The notes below the pieces were generated by a model, which saw nothing but the letters and a program-made list of their open reading frames with translations, was not told the DNA's origin and made no database searches. The position numbers and the translations under genes were made by a program. Shown piece after piece: positions 31,651-42,115 of a DNA stretch of 64,000 bases. Positions within the stretch are counted from its first letter, which is position 1; every line of letters starts with the position of its first letter. The stretch comes from Panicum virgatum (taxonomy: Eukaryota > Streptophyta > Magnoliopsida > Poales > Poaceae): assembly GCF_016808335.1 (NCBI RefSeq), contig NC_053139.1, positions 14,185,819 through 14,249,818 on the forward strand, in the 5' to 3' direction.

Positions 31651-32955
31651 TTACCTGGAGATCCTACTGGACATGTAGGCATGGTTGATGACTATGTATC
31701 TTTGTGCGGCGAAGGGAGCCACCCCCAATACTTCTTTGTTTTCTAGGTCCACACTGACAACCCATCCATCGGCATCTCCACGATTGCGCTTGACTGTAAA
31801 GTAAATGATATCCTTACCATCCCCTAGACCGAGCACTGGTTGGCAAATGTAAACTCTCAAGAAAGGGGGTAAAATGCAGCCTTCATCATTCTGCACCTTT
31901 GGAAGTAGATTCAAGTGCTCACTGTCAACCTTCAGGCCTGTGGCATCCATAACCCAGCTCTGCTCTTGCCAACCCTCCGTGGAAACGCTACTGGCTGGCC
32001 TGCTCCATATAGCAGCCACCCAGCCATTTGTGACACAGTGATCCTTGAACACAACACTGGCTTTGTAGCGCACCTGTAGCTCTACATACTTGAGGCGATT
32101 GCCAACGACTGCAATGTCCCGGCAGAGCCGTGAGTCGCCCTGTAGAATCTTTGTTCGCTTAAGAGGCTCTGGCAGTTTGACGTAAGAAAGAAGCGGGGCA
32201 TCCATACACACATCACAGAAGATGATGCCGCGCCACAGGTCCACAAAGGCCATGGTGCCACTTCTTCCTCCTATTGCGATCACCTTGCAGTTTATATGGG
32301 CGAAGTCGTTGCCCTGCTCCTGCAGGCTCAGCGATACAGGGTGAGTCTTCCAAAATCCATCCTTTTCATCGTAGATACAAAGAGTGAAGTGTCCTGGGGG
32401 CTGCCCCAGTTTTCGATGAAGCCCAACCACGATGTATCCTTTGTTGTCGTCAGGGCGGTGGGGCTGAAGGAAGAACCCGCTTTGGTCGTCGTCGTCGGGG
32501 CGGCATACCAGGATACCGATGTTGCTAGCATTGAAGGAATAGCCGGTAGGGGGCCGCGGGAGGAGCGTGAGGGATGGTCCCCCCGCCCCGTCGGCCTGGT
32601 AGACGTAGTAGTCAATATTCTTCTTTTGCTGTCCCCCTTTAGCCCCGATCGTGACGCGGATCAGGATGAACCCCTCCTCCGTGGCGAGGACGGTCGGCTC
32701 CATGTTGATCTCGGCGGCGTCCGGGCTGTGGACGCACACGTACGATACGCGCGGCGGGCGGCGGAGACAGCAGGTGACCTGGATCTTCTTGCCATCGCAG
32801 GTCTCGGAGAAGGCGGTGGTGGCGTTGTCGCGCTTGGCGACGTAGGCTTTAAGCTCGACGAGCACGAAGGGGAGATTTTCTTGGGCAGCGGCGGCGTCGT
32901 CGGCGGAGAGCGCCGGCGGGTGCGCGGAGGACGGGTGGAGACCGCAGATGCTCAT
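31651..32955 (-). CDS. DUF1618 domain protein
   Basis: An intact single-exon gene of 434 residues, a usual length for this grass-expanded family. The start MSICGLHPSSAHPP is the first ATG of the frame. Conserved stretches are NATTAFSET (about 45-52), RRPPRVSYVCVHSPDA (65-80), INCKVIAIGG (221-230), FVDLWRGIIFCDV (237-249) and the C-terminal PVLGLGDGKDIIYFTV. No signal peptide, membrane segment or recognisable F-box is seen, although some family members carry one. Biochemical function is unknown for the family; many members are stress- or pollen-expressed. A decayed paralogue lies 0.8 kb downstream in the same orientation, pointing to tandem duplication. Confidence 0.9.
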   Translation of the reverse strand: MSICGLHPSSAHPPALSADDAAAAQENLPFVLVELKAYVAKRDNATTAFSETCDGKKIQVTCCLRRPPRVSYVCVHSPDAAEINMEPTVLATEEGFILIRVTIGAKGGQQKKNIDYYVYQADGAGGPSLTLLPRPPTGYSFNASNIGILVCRPDDDDQSGFFLQPHRPDDNKGYIVVGLHRKLGQPPGHFTLCIYDEKDGFWKTHPVSLSLQEQGNDFAHINCKVIAIGGRSGTMAFVDLWRGIIFCDVCMDAPLLSYVKLPEPLKRTKILQGDSRLCRDIAVVGNRLKYVELQVRYKASVVFKDHCVTNGWVAAIWSRPASSVSTEGWQEQSWVMDATGLKVDSEHLNLLPKVQNDEGCILPPFLRVYICQPVLGLGDGKDIIYFTVKRNRGDADGWVVSVDLENKEVLGVAPFAAQRYIVINHAYMSSRISR

Positions 32956-33258
32956 GGCGCTGCTCGAGGATCTGCTTGGTTGGATTGGATCTACTCAGTA
33001 TATGGGGGTTGAGGAGGGGAACACGGGAAGATTTCTAGATCGAACTTCGGTGGCGGCGGCGGATGCGACTGCGACTCGAACTAGGGCCGGCGCACTCCGA
33101 GAGTCTGCCTCCTCTCAGGTATACATAAGGATGGGCAGGGTTGGGACATGGGCCATGGGCCATGGGTGGATTCAGCCCGTCATGGGTCACACAGGCCTAA
33201 CAAGTCATGGCGCACTCGGGAAGCCCATATGCTTGTTGCCGCCTCAAATGGTTGCAGA
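32956..33258. other. Upstream region of the DUF1618 gene
   Basis: Holds the promoter for the minus-strand gene. A TATGTATA-like motif on the minus strand near 33115-33130 is a possible TATA box. Confidence 0.3.
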
Positions 33259-33259
33259 G

Positions 33260-34238
33260 TTTAAGAAAAAAGTTCTTCTTGTCTCTCTCAATTTTGGGCC
33301 GAATCTACTTTTTTTTCTTGGACAATAAAACCATTCGACCAGCCTCCACAAATTCCCGAAACTGTTCACATGACCTCCTTAAGCGAGTTTGAGGTCGGTT
33401 TTATATTTTTCTTTTATGTTTATTTTAACTGAATCTTTTTAAAAATTATAGTAAATCATAAAAAATCACAAAATAAAAAAAAATCAAATTTTGTTGGACT
33501 CCACATGAGTGGATATACACAGTGAACATATTATATAATATACTTTAGTACAATTTTTTTATTGTATCTTTAGATATATACTTTTCTATAATTAATTTAT
33601 AACTACAGTTTCCGTCATCCAGTTATTGTGAATTTTTTATGGTGGGCTAATCATTATATAATTGAGTTATAGTAAAAATTTTATGATTATTAGATTATGT
33701 ATGACTGAGTTATAGATTTATTTAGGTTTATCTATAGATTCGTCTAGATTTTTTCTATATATTTATCTAGTTTATATAGATAAATCTATTGATCAGTCAA
33801 ACATTATCTAATAATCATAAAATTTTTACTATAGCTCAATTATATAATAATTAGTCCATCATAAAAAATTTACCATCATTGGACGAAAAAACTGTAGCTA
33901 TAAATTAATTACAGAAAAATATATATCTAAAGCTATAATAAAAAATTTGTACTAAAGTATAACATATAATATGTTCACTGCGTATATCTACTCATGTGGA
34001 GTTCAAAAAAATTAAATTTTTTATTTTATAATTCTTTTGTGATTTACTATGATTTTTCAAAAATTCAGTTAAAATAAACATAAAAGAAAATATAGAAAAA
34101 CCGCCATCAAACCTGCTTGAGGAGGTCGTGTGAACGGTTTTGGGAATCCGAGGAGGTTGGTCAGATGGTTTTATTGTCTAGGGAGGAAAAATAGATTCGG
34201 CACAAAGTTGAGGGAGGTAAAAAAAAAGACTTTTTAAC
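33260..34238. repeat. Large foldback (near-palindromic) element
   Basis: Left arm (about 33260-33765) and right arm (about 33780-34238) are inverted copies over roughly 450 bp. Matching blocks include GACAATAAAACCAT, CCTCCTTAAGC/GCTTGAGGAGG, ACTCCACATGAGT, GTGAACATATTATA and AATAATCATAAAATTTTTACTATA. Almost no loop is left, so a transcript would form one long hairpin. It is probably a foldback-type MITE; I could not fix a TSD. The interior is AT-rich and non-coding. Confidence 0.8.
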
Positions 34239-34239
34239 C

Positions 34240-35063
34240 TCTATAATCGTCACGGGCGCAGGTGGTGGCTGTGATTGTGCCGCAGAAGGCCAGCGGCCCA
34301 GCCCACCGCAGCAGGAGCCTATAATGCAAGCATGTGAGCATTGTGTAAAATATATATTGGTGGATTAGCTAAATTAATTTTAGATTGTACGGTTCATTTC
34401 TTGCGACATGATCATTAAAACTAGATCAGACTTGATAGTATTTGGATGGACTTTTTCGGGAACATTTTTGCTTTGTTCCATAATATTTTATTTTATTCTC
34501 GGAACATTTTCTATTTTCTCAGAATTATGAAGATAGAACAATTTGTTTGCAAATGCGGACCGATTTATTTGTGAAGCTAGAACAATTGTTCCAATTTTAT
34601 GATATAAATATGGAACAATTTATATATTTGAAAGAAGAACAATTCTTCCATCTTCACGATAAAATTGTTCCAATATAAAAATTGATGAGGACATCACTCC
34701 CATCGAATACAATTCCTATCACTAATTCTACAGAGTTTATTATTTGAAGGACCAATGACAAGATCTCGTGCATGTCGTTTGAATTATGAGGTGCATTCAT
34801 TCCTGACATACTAATATTGATGAGGATGAGATGCTACTAAAGTCTTGTGATGTCTTATTGCTTGGATCAGCAGAAATTACATCCAATGAGCCATGGTTTA
34901 TGCAAAGCACAGGACCTACCTCAAGCAACAACATGTACATGCACAAGAACGAGTTCACATGACAAGTACACCAACTTCATGGAGAAATCTGTACCAATCT
35001 GTGAAGTTTCGGAGTGCACGCTATACATAGTTGGAAAGCCTGTCAAGTCTACTTTCAAACCTA
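34240..35063. other. Intergenic DNA with GTTCC/GGAAC-rich tract
   Basis: 34450-34690 has repeated GAACAATT/AATTGTTCC words in both orientations. No gene is seen. Confidence 0.3.
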
Positions 35064-35430
35064 CACTATGCCAGAATACAACAAAGATGGCACCATATTA
35101 GGCGACACTGAAATTAACCGTGTCACCAAAAAGTTTTTAGTGATGCGTCCGAATCAGCCGCGTCACCTATATACCAGCTACAACCGAGGAAGCTGAAATC
35201 GCGTCACCTATATCGGGTAATCGGAGACGCGTGTGGAAAAACACGCGTCACCAAAACGGACGTCAACAATTGGTGACGCGTGTTGGAAACCAGCGTCATG
35301 ATAGTGTGCATAAAAGGCGACGCGGTTTTAACTGTAAGCGTCTCTGATGATGGACTCCACATCGGTGACGCGCGGCTTGTGCATCCGCGTCTCCAATGAG
35401 CGCGTCATCTATATCTGGTCTACCTCCGGT
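35064..35430 (+). mobile_element. CACTA-like terminus with GTCACC repeats
   Basis: CACTATGCCAGAAT at 35064 looks like a CACTA end. It is followed by clustered GCGTCACCTATA, GGTGACGCG and ACGCGTCACC words, the usual subterminal arrangement. The opposite end was not found; CTA precedes it as a possible 3-bp TSD. It seems to be a different family from the AGTACCGG element at 37.4-41.3 kb. Confidence 0.5.
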
Positions 35431-35572
35431 TAGCTTTTTGTATTTGTGAGTAGGCATAAAGGACTGCAACCTGCGCCTGGGCCTGGGCCGCGGCGGCCTT
35501 TCGCCCGGCCCAAAACTACCGCCGGCACCCTCCCCCGCTGCGGCGGCGCTGAGCCACCTTCCCCTCCCTCGC

Positions 35573-35580
35573 CTCCCGAC
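35573..35580. repeat. hAT target site duplication, left
   Basis: CTCCCGAC; an identical 8-mer is at 36161-36168. Confidence 0.88.
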
Positions 35581-36160
35581 CAGGGTTAACCGAACCGTCG
35601 GTAACCGGTTCGGTTTGACCGGTTACCGGTCAAACCGGTCCGGTTCCGGTTTGGGCCGGTACCAAACCGGCCCAAATTCAAAATTTAAATTTGAATTTCA
35701 AAAAATGAAAAATTCCCAAAAAATTTCTAAAAATACTTCAAGGTGCAACGAATCTAATGCTGTCAAATTTTCTCAAAAATTCGTTCGTTTAACATACTTT
35801 TCGGGCAATTAAAGTTAAAACAAAAAAGAAAAGGAAAAAAAATGAGACGGCCCATTAAGGCCCACTTGGTAAACCGGTCAAACCGGCCGGTAAACCGGTC
35901 TAACCGACCGGTATACCGGTTACACATGCAATTTTAAATTTGGATTTGAATTCAAACCGATCAAACCGGCCGGTAAACCGGTCAAACCGACCGGTAAACC
36001 GGTCTAACCGGTCGGTATATCGGTACGAACCGGTTGAACTGAGTTTTTTGAATTTAAATTTGAATTTGACCGGTTTCTACCGGTAACCGGTGCGACCGGT
36101 CCGGTAAACCGGAACCGGAGCCCGGCGGTTACCGGAGACGGGTCGGTTGGGTGAACCCTG
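35581..36160. mobile_element. Non-autonomous hAT element, 580 bp
   Basis: The ends are CAGGGTTAACCGAACC and, reversed from the right, CAGGGTTCACCCAACC, flanked by the perfect 8-bp TSD CTCCCGAC. Both halves are packed with ACCGGT, GACCGGTTACCGG and AAACCGGTC words in direct and inverted order. It has no transposase. It inserted into GC-rich DNA that continues on both sides (gene-fragment region ending in a MIC10-like exon). Confidence 0.88.
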
Positions 36161-36168
36161 CTCCCGAC
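36161..36168. repeat. hAT target site duplication, right
   Basis: CTCCCGAC, identical to 35573-35580. Confidence 0.88.
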
Positions 36169-36322
36169 TCCTCCTTGCTCCGCCCTCGCCCGTCCCCTCC
36201 CCCTCTCGCCTCCCTCCTGACTCCCTGGCTGTGCTGCTCCAACGGGCGCCGTGGCGGCTCCTCCCATCCGCGCCGCCCCCGGCTTCCAGGCCCGCACCGC
36301 CACCTGCGTCCAGGCCCGCGCC

Positions 36323-36364
36323 GCCTCCGCCTCCGCCTCCGCCTCCGCCTCCGCCTCCGCCTCC
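36323..36364 (+). repeat. (CCTCCG)n microsatellite
   Basis: About seven hexamer copies in a GC-rich block; generates Ala-Ser or Pro/Arg runs in ORFs that are not genes. Confidence 0.85.
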
Positions 36365-36531
36365 CTCGAGCTCCTCACGCCCCTACCCCTAGGTGTTGCC
36401 TTTGCACCGGCGTGTGCTCGGCCAGATCCACGCCGGCACCGCCTTCTCTGACCTCGCAACTAGGTGGATCCGCCCCGACGCCACCACATCCTCGTCCTGA
36501 CCTCGGGTTGGCGCCGCTCCTCCCCGACCTC

Positions 36532-36646
36532 GAGATCCCGCCGCTGTATGATCTGGACGCCAAGTGGGATGCATGCCTCGACCTCGCCATCCACCGCATT
36601 GCCTACTCCTCCCTCGTCGGCACCATGGCGGGCCTCCTCCTCTTCC
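36532..36646 (+). pseudogene. MIC10: MIC10-like first-exon fragment
   Basis: The frame reads EIPPLYDLDAKWDACLDLA, then HRIAYSSLVGTMAGLLLF, ending at a GTAAGG donor in phase 1. This matches the N-terminal half of plant MIC10, the small inner-membrane MICOS subunit that shapes mitochondrial cristae (family pattern: PPxYDxDAKWDACLDLxxRRxxYSS...GLLLFR). There is no ATG directly ahead; the upstream frame is a different GC-rich sequence. No second exon (expected to begin with Ser-Pro and carry the second membrane segment) was found downstream, where a CACTA element lies. It is a captured or truncated piece rather than a working gene. Confidence 0.65.
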
Positions 36647-37409
36647 GTAAGGAAACCCGCTTGGCTCCTCATTGCGCTTAATTTCCTGAGATCTGGTAGC
36701 TGCCTGCTTGGTGTTTTGGTAGGGTCGATTGTTGGTTTAGGGTTAGTGCGATGCAGGATGCTTGTTCTCCATTTTGATCGGCCTTACCCGATGTGGGATA
36801 AGCCAAGTTGGTTAATTGATACCATCGCTTTGCACATTATGTATGGTTTGATTGCTTCATGGTATAGCAGAGCTATTATTTCGTGGCTTTGTGCTATCCC
36901 CTGTGATTATCATGTCACATTTTACTTTAGAGAAATAAAAGCTCATGCTGACGTCAGCCCAAGTTCTCACGTCGGCGGCAAGGCGCACGCGTTCGAGGCG
37001 GCGGCGGCGTTGGAGGTGGCGGCGGCGCTGGAGGCGGCGGCGCACGAGACGGCGCGGAGGAGGGCGGCACGTTCGAGGCAGTGGCGGCGGCGTACGTCGG
37101 CGCGCGCGCGGAGGTCCTGACGCCGCGGACGGCCCGGGGTAGCGCAGGAGGCGGAGGCGGAGGGGGCCAGGAACCGCGGCGGCGAAAGGCGGCGTGCGCG
37201 CGCGAGGAGGTGCTGGCGGCGTGGAGATCGGGGGCGCCCGCTGCCGAGGAGGAGAGGGCCCGGCGCCGCGGAGGCGGAGGCACAAGCAGAGGCGCGACGG
37301 GGCGTCGGCGCGGTGGAGGCGGAGTGGTGACCTGCAGCAGCAGCGGCGGCGAATCAATCTCGGCGGAGGCAAAGGTGAGGGGGAACGACGCTCCTATTAT
37401 ATATATAGG
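36647..37409. other. Intron-like DNA and GC-rich block
   Basis: 36650-36950 resembles a MIC10-type intron. 36950-37380 is a GCGGCGG-rich block with ORFs on both strands and no domains. Confidence 0.35.
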
Positions 37410-38386
37410 GGTGCCACTTTAGTACTGAGCGTAGCCAAGGCCCGGTCCTAAATGGCCACATTTAGTACCGGGCAAGGGCTACGCCAGATACTAACTTGCC
37501 CTATCTGGCGGGAAATTTTCACGTAGCTGTTTAGTACCGGGCTAAGATTCAGTCCGGTACTAAACAACTAATTAAATAGCTTTTCTGTTTTCTTTGTGAG
37601 TGTTTTATATGTTATTTATTCATAATAAATCAATTATAAATATAAATATATGTTGTTTTCACCATGCAAAATTATATTTCTGTATTTTAGGTCACTATGT
37701 TGGATATATTTAATGTGTATGCACTTAATTTATCATATTGAGTCCAATTTTTTTATATCTGTTTCAATTATGTTTTCTGTGCAAACTATTATATAAATAT
37801 ATAAAAAATTTAAATCTAAGTTATTTCATACATGTTAATTAAACAGTTAATTTAATAGATTTTCTGTTTTCTTTATGGGTGTTTTATCATATATGTGCAT
37901 GCACTTAATTAAATAGATTTTCTATTTCAATTGTGTTTATCACATTGAGTATGCACTTAATTAATTTATCATATTGAGTCCAAATATTTACTATTTAAGC
38001 ACTTAATTTATTGTATTGAGAGCAAAATTTGTTATATTAGTGTGTCAAATGTGTTTTAGCGTCTAAAGTATTATTCAAATGCATAAAAATGAAAAAATAC
38101 TATTGTAACTAAAAAAATTGTTTAATGGAACGTTGAGTTCAAAATAAGTTTCAAATATATTACATCAATCACTTAGTCACATAAGCATCAAAGTACAATA
38201 TATTAATTACACATCATTGTTTAATGGAACGTTGATAACCTTTCTTTTTATGAATGTCCTTTGATCATGATCACGGCGCAAGTAAGGAGCGTCCTCTTTG
38301 GATAACAGAATGCTGGGGTCAACATCGACCGAGAATGGAGGACGATCATCAAACTGATCAAAGTATTCTGACTTGTCCGAAATGTC

Positions 38387-38958
38387 TTAAACTCCAATGA
38401 TTTTTCTTTTTTCTGAAAGAACTATGTGGCGTTTTGGCTCGTCGTCGAACTTGTCTTGATTTTTCTTAGGTTTGCTTGTCATGTCCTTCACATAGAACAC
38501 CTGCATCACATCCTTGGCAAGGACGAATGGTTCGCCTTTATATCTAATTTTTTGAAGTCCACTATTGTCATCCCATACCAGTCTATCGTTACGCTGCCTC
38601 CAACTCGATTCACCCATTGGCACCGAAACATAGGAATCTTCAAAGATCCATAGTCCAGCTCCCATATTTCCTCTATGACACCAAAGTAGCTGTCCTTATT
38701 TCCATCATGGCCTATTGCATCAATACGCACACCACTATTTTGGTTCATGCTCTTTTCATCTTGGGCTCTTGTGTAAAATGTATATCCATTGATCTCATAC
38801 CCTTGGTATTGGATGATTGTGGCCGATGATCCCCTAGCAAGCCATTGCAGTTGTACATCAATTGTGCTATAGATGAGCCCAGTCTCTTTGTGATCCTCCA
38901 ATATCTTCTCAAACTTCTTTGACTCCTTCAAAGTTTCACAGTCTCTTTGTGAATCCAC
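38387..38958 (-). pseudogene. CACTA transposase C-terminal part (DUF4216)
   Basis: Frame 1 gives QLQWLARGSSATIIQYQGYE, INGYTFYTRAQDE, NSGVRIDA and YFGVIEEIWELDYG, then VPMFRCQWV-like sequence. The pattern is typical of DUF4216, found at the C-terminus of plant CACTA transposases. The frame is lost at an A-run near 38545-38560 and continues in another frame as YKGEPFVLAKDVMQVFYVKD. One small frameshift therefore breaks the domain. Confidence 0.75.
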
Positions 38959-38991
38959 TAGAACCTGACCTAATTCATCAGATAGTTGGTC

Positions 38992-39348
38992 TTATGAAGC
39001 ATTTTCTCCAGCCTCGTCTATTTCTTCAGCATCGTCCATGGGTTCATCTTCAAAGGCTTCCGCTTCATATAGATGAGCCCAGTCTGCAATATTATGATCA
39101 TCATCTTCTTCACCATCATGCATCACAACTCCAGGTTCACCGTGCTTGGTCCAAAGAGTATAGTTATCCATGAAACCCTTTTCATAAATGTGGGCGTGTA
39201 GAGTGCTTCTCTTAGAATATTCCTTTTTATTTTGGCAAACGCGGCACGGATAACACATAAAACCTTTCAATGACTTGTGGGCCTCCGCCGCATCAAGAAA
39301 AGACTTTAGACCATTAATCCACGCCATGGTGCACCGGTCGCCGTACAT
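38992..39348 (-). pseudogene. CACTA transposase-associated domain
   Basis: The frame reads AWINGLKSFLDAAEAHK, CYPCRVCQNKKEYSKRSTL, HAHIYEKGFMDNYTLWTKHG. This is the N-terminal Transpos_assoc domain of CACTA TNP2 proteins, with its CYPC-x2-C and HxHxxxxGF signature. An acidic tail follows, then the ORF ends close to the DUF4216 part, so the central transposase domain has been deleted between them. Confidence 0.75.
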
Positions 39349-39583
39349 CCATTATCGGTCCATCGATCTACAATTTTGTATTAAGTAACAATATCATTTT
39401 ACTTGTATTCATATCATTTGACACATAACATAATGAAATACAAAAGCTATTTCTGCGAATTTAACATTGAAATACAAAAGGTCCGAATATCCATCACATA
39501 ACATGCTTAAATTAAATAATATGATAAATAAAGTCCAAATTAATAAATATAGATTACACTACATGCTAGCTACCTAATACAAA

Positions 39584-39943
39584 CTACTCATCATGAGATT
39601 TTTTGACCGATGCCTCGTGAACTGCCTCGCGAAGTCTTGACTCGGAACGGTCATATTCCGCCAACCCCGACTCTTCACGTCTTGCATTATATCGAGCCAT
39701 CAACTCACTATCATCATCAGTACCATGCAGCTCGACGTTAAATTCACAGTTAAATTTATGGCTTTCTTTGCCAAGGGAGAATATATGAAAAGCTTTCTTA
39801 ATCAAACGACAAATACGACCGCTAACAAGACCAACACGCTCTGCAGGGTGGAACTCAAGCGAATGACCGGTGCGCTCCAATTGATTGCGTACCACCACCC
39901 GAGCCGCAGCTCGATGCTCAAAGGCATCATGTTGCAAAGGCAT
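39584..39943 (-). CDS. Unidentified ORF inside the CACTA element
   Basis: 119 residues with an uneven but protein-like composition and many charged residues (SELMARYNARREESGLAEY near the end). I do not recognise it. It lies upstream of the transposase-associated domain in the same orientation, so it may be a further element-encoded protein or part of a captured gene. Confidence 0.3.
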   Translation of the reverse strand: MPLQHDAFEHRAAARVVVRNQLERTGHSLEFHPAERVGLVSGRICRLIKKAFHIFSLGKESHKFNCEFNVELHGTDDDSELMARYNARREESGLAEYDRSESRLREAVHEASVKKSHDE

Positions 39944-40204
39944 TTCTAATAAGTAATATTAATAACATGTCAATTATATGTCTCATTAAGAAACAAAACT
40001 AATTTCAGTACACAAATCAAATAAATGTAAAAATCTGAACAAATTATTAGAATTAAAATAAAAATATAAATTGTAAACCATAATTATTTTGACACTCTTC
40101 AGTTCAACGCGAACACATCGTTCCACACCATAAGGGATGCGCAATCAATGTCCGCGACTTTGTTTCAGGCACTTTCTCTAAAACCATCGAGAAGAAAAAA
40201 TGTT

Positions 40205-40510
40205 TGTTTCGAAACATGTCTATGTCGTTAACCTTGACCCTGCAGTGATAACACTGACATTCGGGGCTACTATTGGCATCCACGACACAGTGCGGTACAA
40301 TAGGACCCGATGAAGGAGTATGGCCTTGGTTCGGATAATTTGATTCTCAACTCGCTCAAAAGGTGTGGATTTCATAATTGGGACCAAGACCGTACTCCTT
40401 CATCGCGTCCTCATATATACCGCACCGCATCGTGGATATCGATGCTAGCCCGAATAGCAGTGTTTTCACTGAAGGATCAAGGTTAACGACATATTCATGA
40501 TCCGAAACAT
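40205..40510. repeat. Inverted duplication, ~145-bp arms
   Basis: The arms at about 40205-40350 and 40365-40510 are inverted copies: shared ATGTCGTTAACCTTGA, CAGTG, CACTG, ATCCACGA, GTGCGGTA and GATGAAGGAGTA, with scattered differences. A short spacer separates them. Minus-strand transcription of the CACTA element would give a hairpin. Confidence 0.75.
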
Positions 40511-41310
40511 ACATTTTTAAACTTCTCGATGGGTTCCATATGAGCCCGAATAAATACATCATTAGAGTGTCAACATAATGCAACTAAATGCATAACAAAT
40601 ACCAAACTAATTAACCATGCCACTTGAAAAAATTGAAAAAAATCCCTATAAATTATCCACATTGAAACTATCCAATACCCCTTCTCCAAATTCAAGTAAT
40701 GGGTTTTGTACATCTCAAATCCATCCATAAATCATAGGAAACGTGCTCATTCTATATATTTCTAAAAATCACAAATATCTCAAACTACAGAGCATGAAAC
40801 AAATAATAAATACCATCAAACAAGAGAGGAAGAAGTTGCAAACCTTTAGTGCACTTGGATGAGTAAAATCTCCACAAAACTTGAGAAAATGGGGCAGCAC
40901 CTCCTCTCTAACTCGCAATGGGAAGAAAGCCCGAGCTCGGTCAAATGGTTGGCTCGGGCTCGGGGAGGAAGAAGACACGCTGATTTATAGTGGGCGGATT
41001 AGTACCGGCTGGTGGCTCCAGCCGGTACTAGAAGTCGCAATTTAGTACCGGCTGGAGCCACCAGCCGGTACTAAATTACTCGGCTCCATTTAGTACCGGC
41101 TGATGGCTCCAGCCGGTACTAAGTGGCCACCTAGCTGTTGCGCCCGGCTGTCGGTGGTGCATTTCAGTGCCGACTGGTGGCTCCAACCGGTACTAAATGG
41201 CTCCAGGCGGTACTGTAGCTTTGGCCCGGTACTAAAGATGCACGTTAGTACCGGGCCAAAGTACGCGCGGTACTAACCTTCGCGGACGAATGAGCAGTTT
41301 TCTGGCAGTG

Positions 41311-41851
41311 ATGGTGGGGCACTTGTGATTCTGTTTAAATAATCTCCCTGTAACTGTTGCTCCCTGCACCAGTATATATCTATGCAGTTCATTCAAGTCG
41401 TAGCTGCTCTTCTTGTTTTAATTCCGTAATGAATAACAGAGCTCCTGCGCAGTGTAGTGGCAGTGCTTTGATCACGTAGTAAGTGTATTACTGTGATATC
41501 GTGGTAGTAATCAAAACATTGACGGCGAAACGGATGATAACTAACCTTACCAGATCATGCATGGATAGTACCACCAAACAGTTGGTATATCATCAAGGTA
41601 TGCAGCTCAATGAAATGACTTATTAACTACACCTTCTGGTCGAGAAGAATGATGATCAGAGTCACCTTTTTTTTTTCTGAGATACTATTATAGTTACTTG
41701 ATGCCACTGATTGTTAGGCACAGTTCTTATGGAAGAAAAAGACTGTCTCACAGTTGCAGATCGCTGTGGAATAAGGTGACAGCGGGGCAGCCAAAATCAT
41801 GACTGCTTGTAGCATGCGTCCTGATCTCATCTGGATTTAATTTTAAAACGA
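41311..41851. other. Intergenic DNA
   Basis: No gene is supported. Confidence 0.3.
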
Positions 41852-41853
41852 TA

Positions 41854-42113
41854 CTCCCTCCGTTCCAAATTATAAGTCATTCCGAGAATCTTGGAGAGTC
41901 AAACCATCTCAAAGTTTGACCAAAATTATAGAGAGAAATATAAAGATTTATGACATCAAATAGGTGCACTATAAAAATATAGCTAACAAAGAATTTAATG
42001 ATACTTAATTAGTATCATAAATGTTATTATTTTATCATATAAATTTGGTCAAACTTGAAATTTTTTGACTATCTAAGATTCTTGGAATGACTTATAATTT
42101 GGAACGGAGGGAG
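41854..42113. mobile_element. Stowaway-type (Tc1/mariner) MITE
   Basis: 260 bp with near-perfect inverted ends CTCCCTCCGTTCCAAATTA and flanking TA dinucleotides (41852-41853, 42114-42115). This is the well-known grass Stowaway signature. It is AT-rich and non-coding. Confidence 0.92.
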
Positions 42114-42115
42114 TA

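Larger units (their letters stand above)
37410..41310 (-). mobile_element. Defective CACTA element, AGTACCGG family
   Basis: The right end, read in reverse, is CACTGCCAGAAAACTGC at 41310. Subterminal AGTACCGG/CCGGTACT repeats occupy 40995-41285 at the right and 37425-37565 at the left. The genes run on the minus strand from a TATA box near 40984-40990 toward the left. They keep the transposase-associated domain (38992-39348) and DUF4216 (38387-38958), but the central TNP2 catalytic region is gone. The left terminus was not resolved, and no TSD can be given. Confidence 0.75.

Noticed and set aside
32296..33012. Plus-strand 238-codon ORF
   Set aside because: It lies antisense to the intact DUF1618 gene; the minus frame carries the family motifs.
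35064..41310. One large CACTA spanning both ends (CACTATGCCAGAAT and CACTGCCAGAAAA)
   Set aside because: Subterminal repeats differ (GTCACC versus AGTACCGG) and the adjacent trinucleotides (CTA, ATG) do not match.
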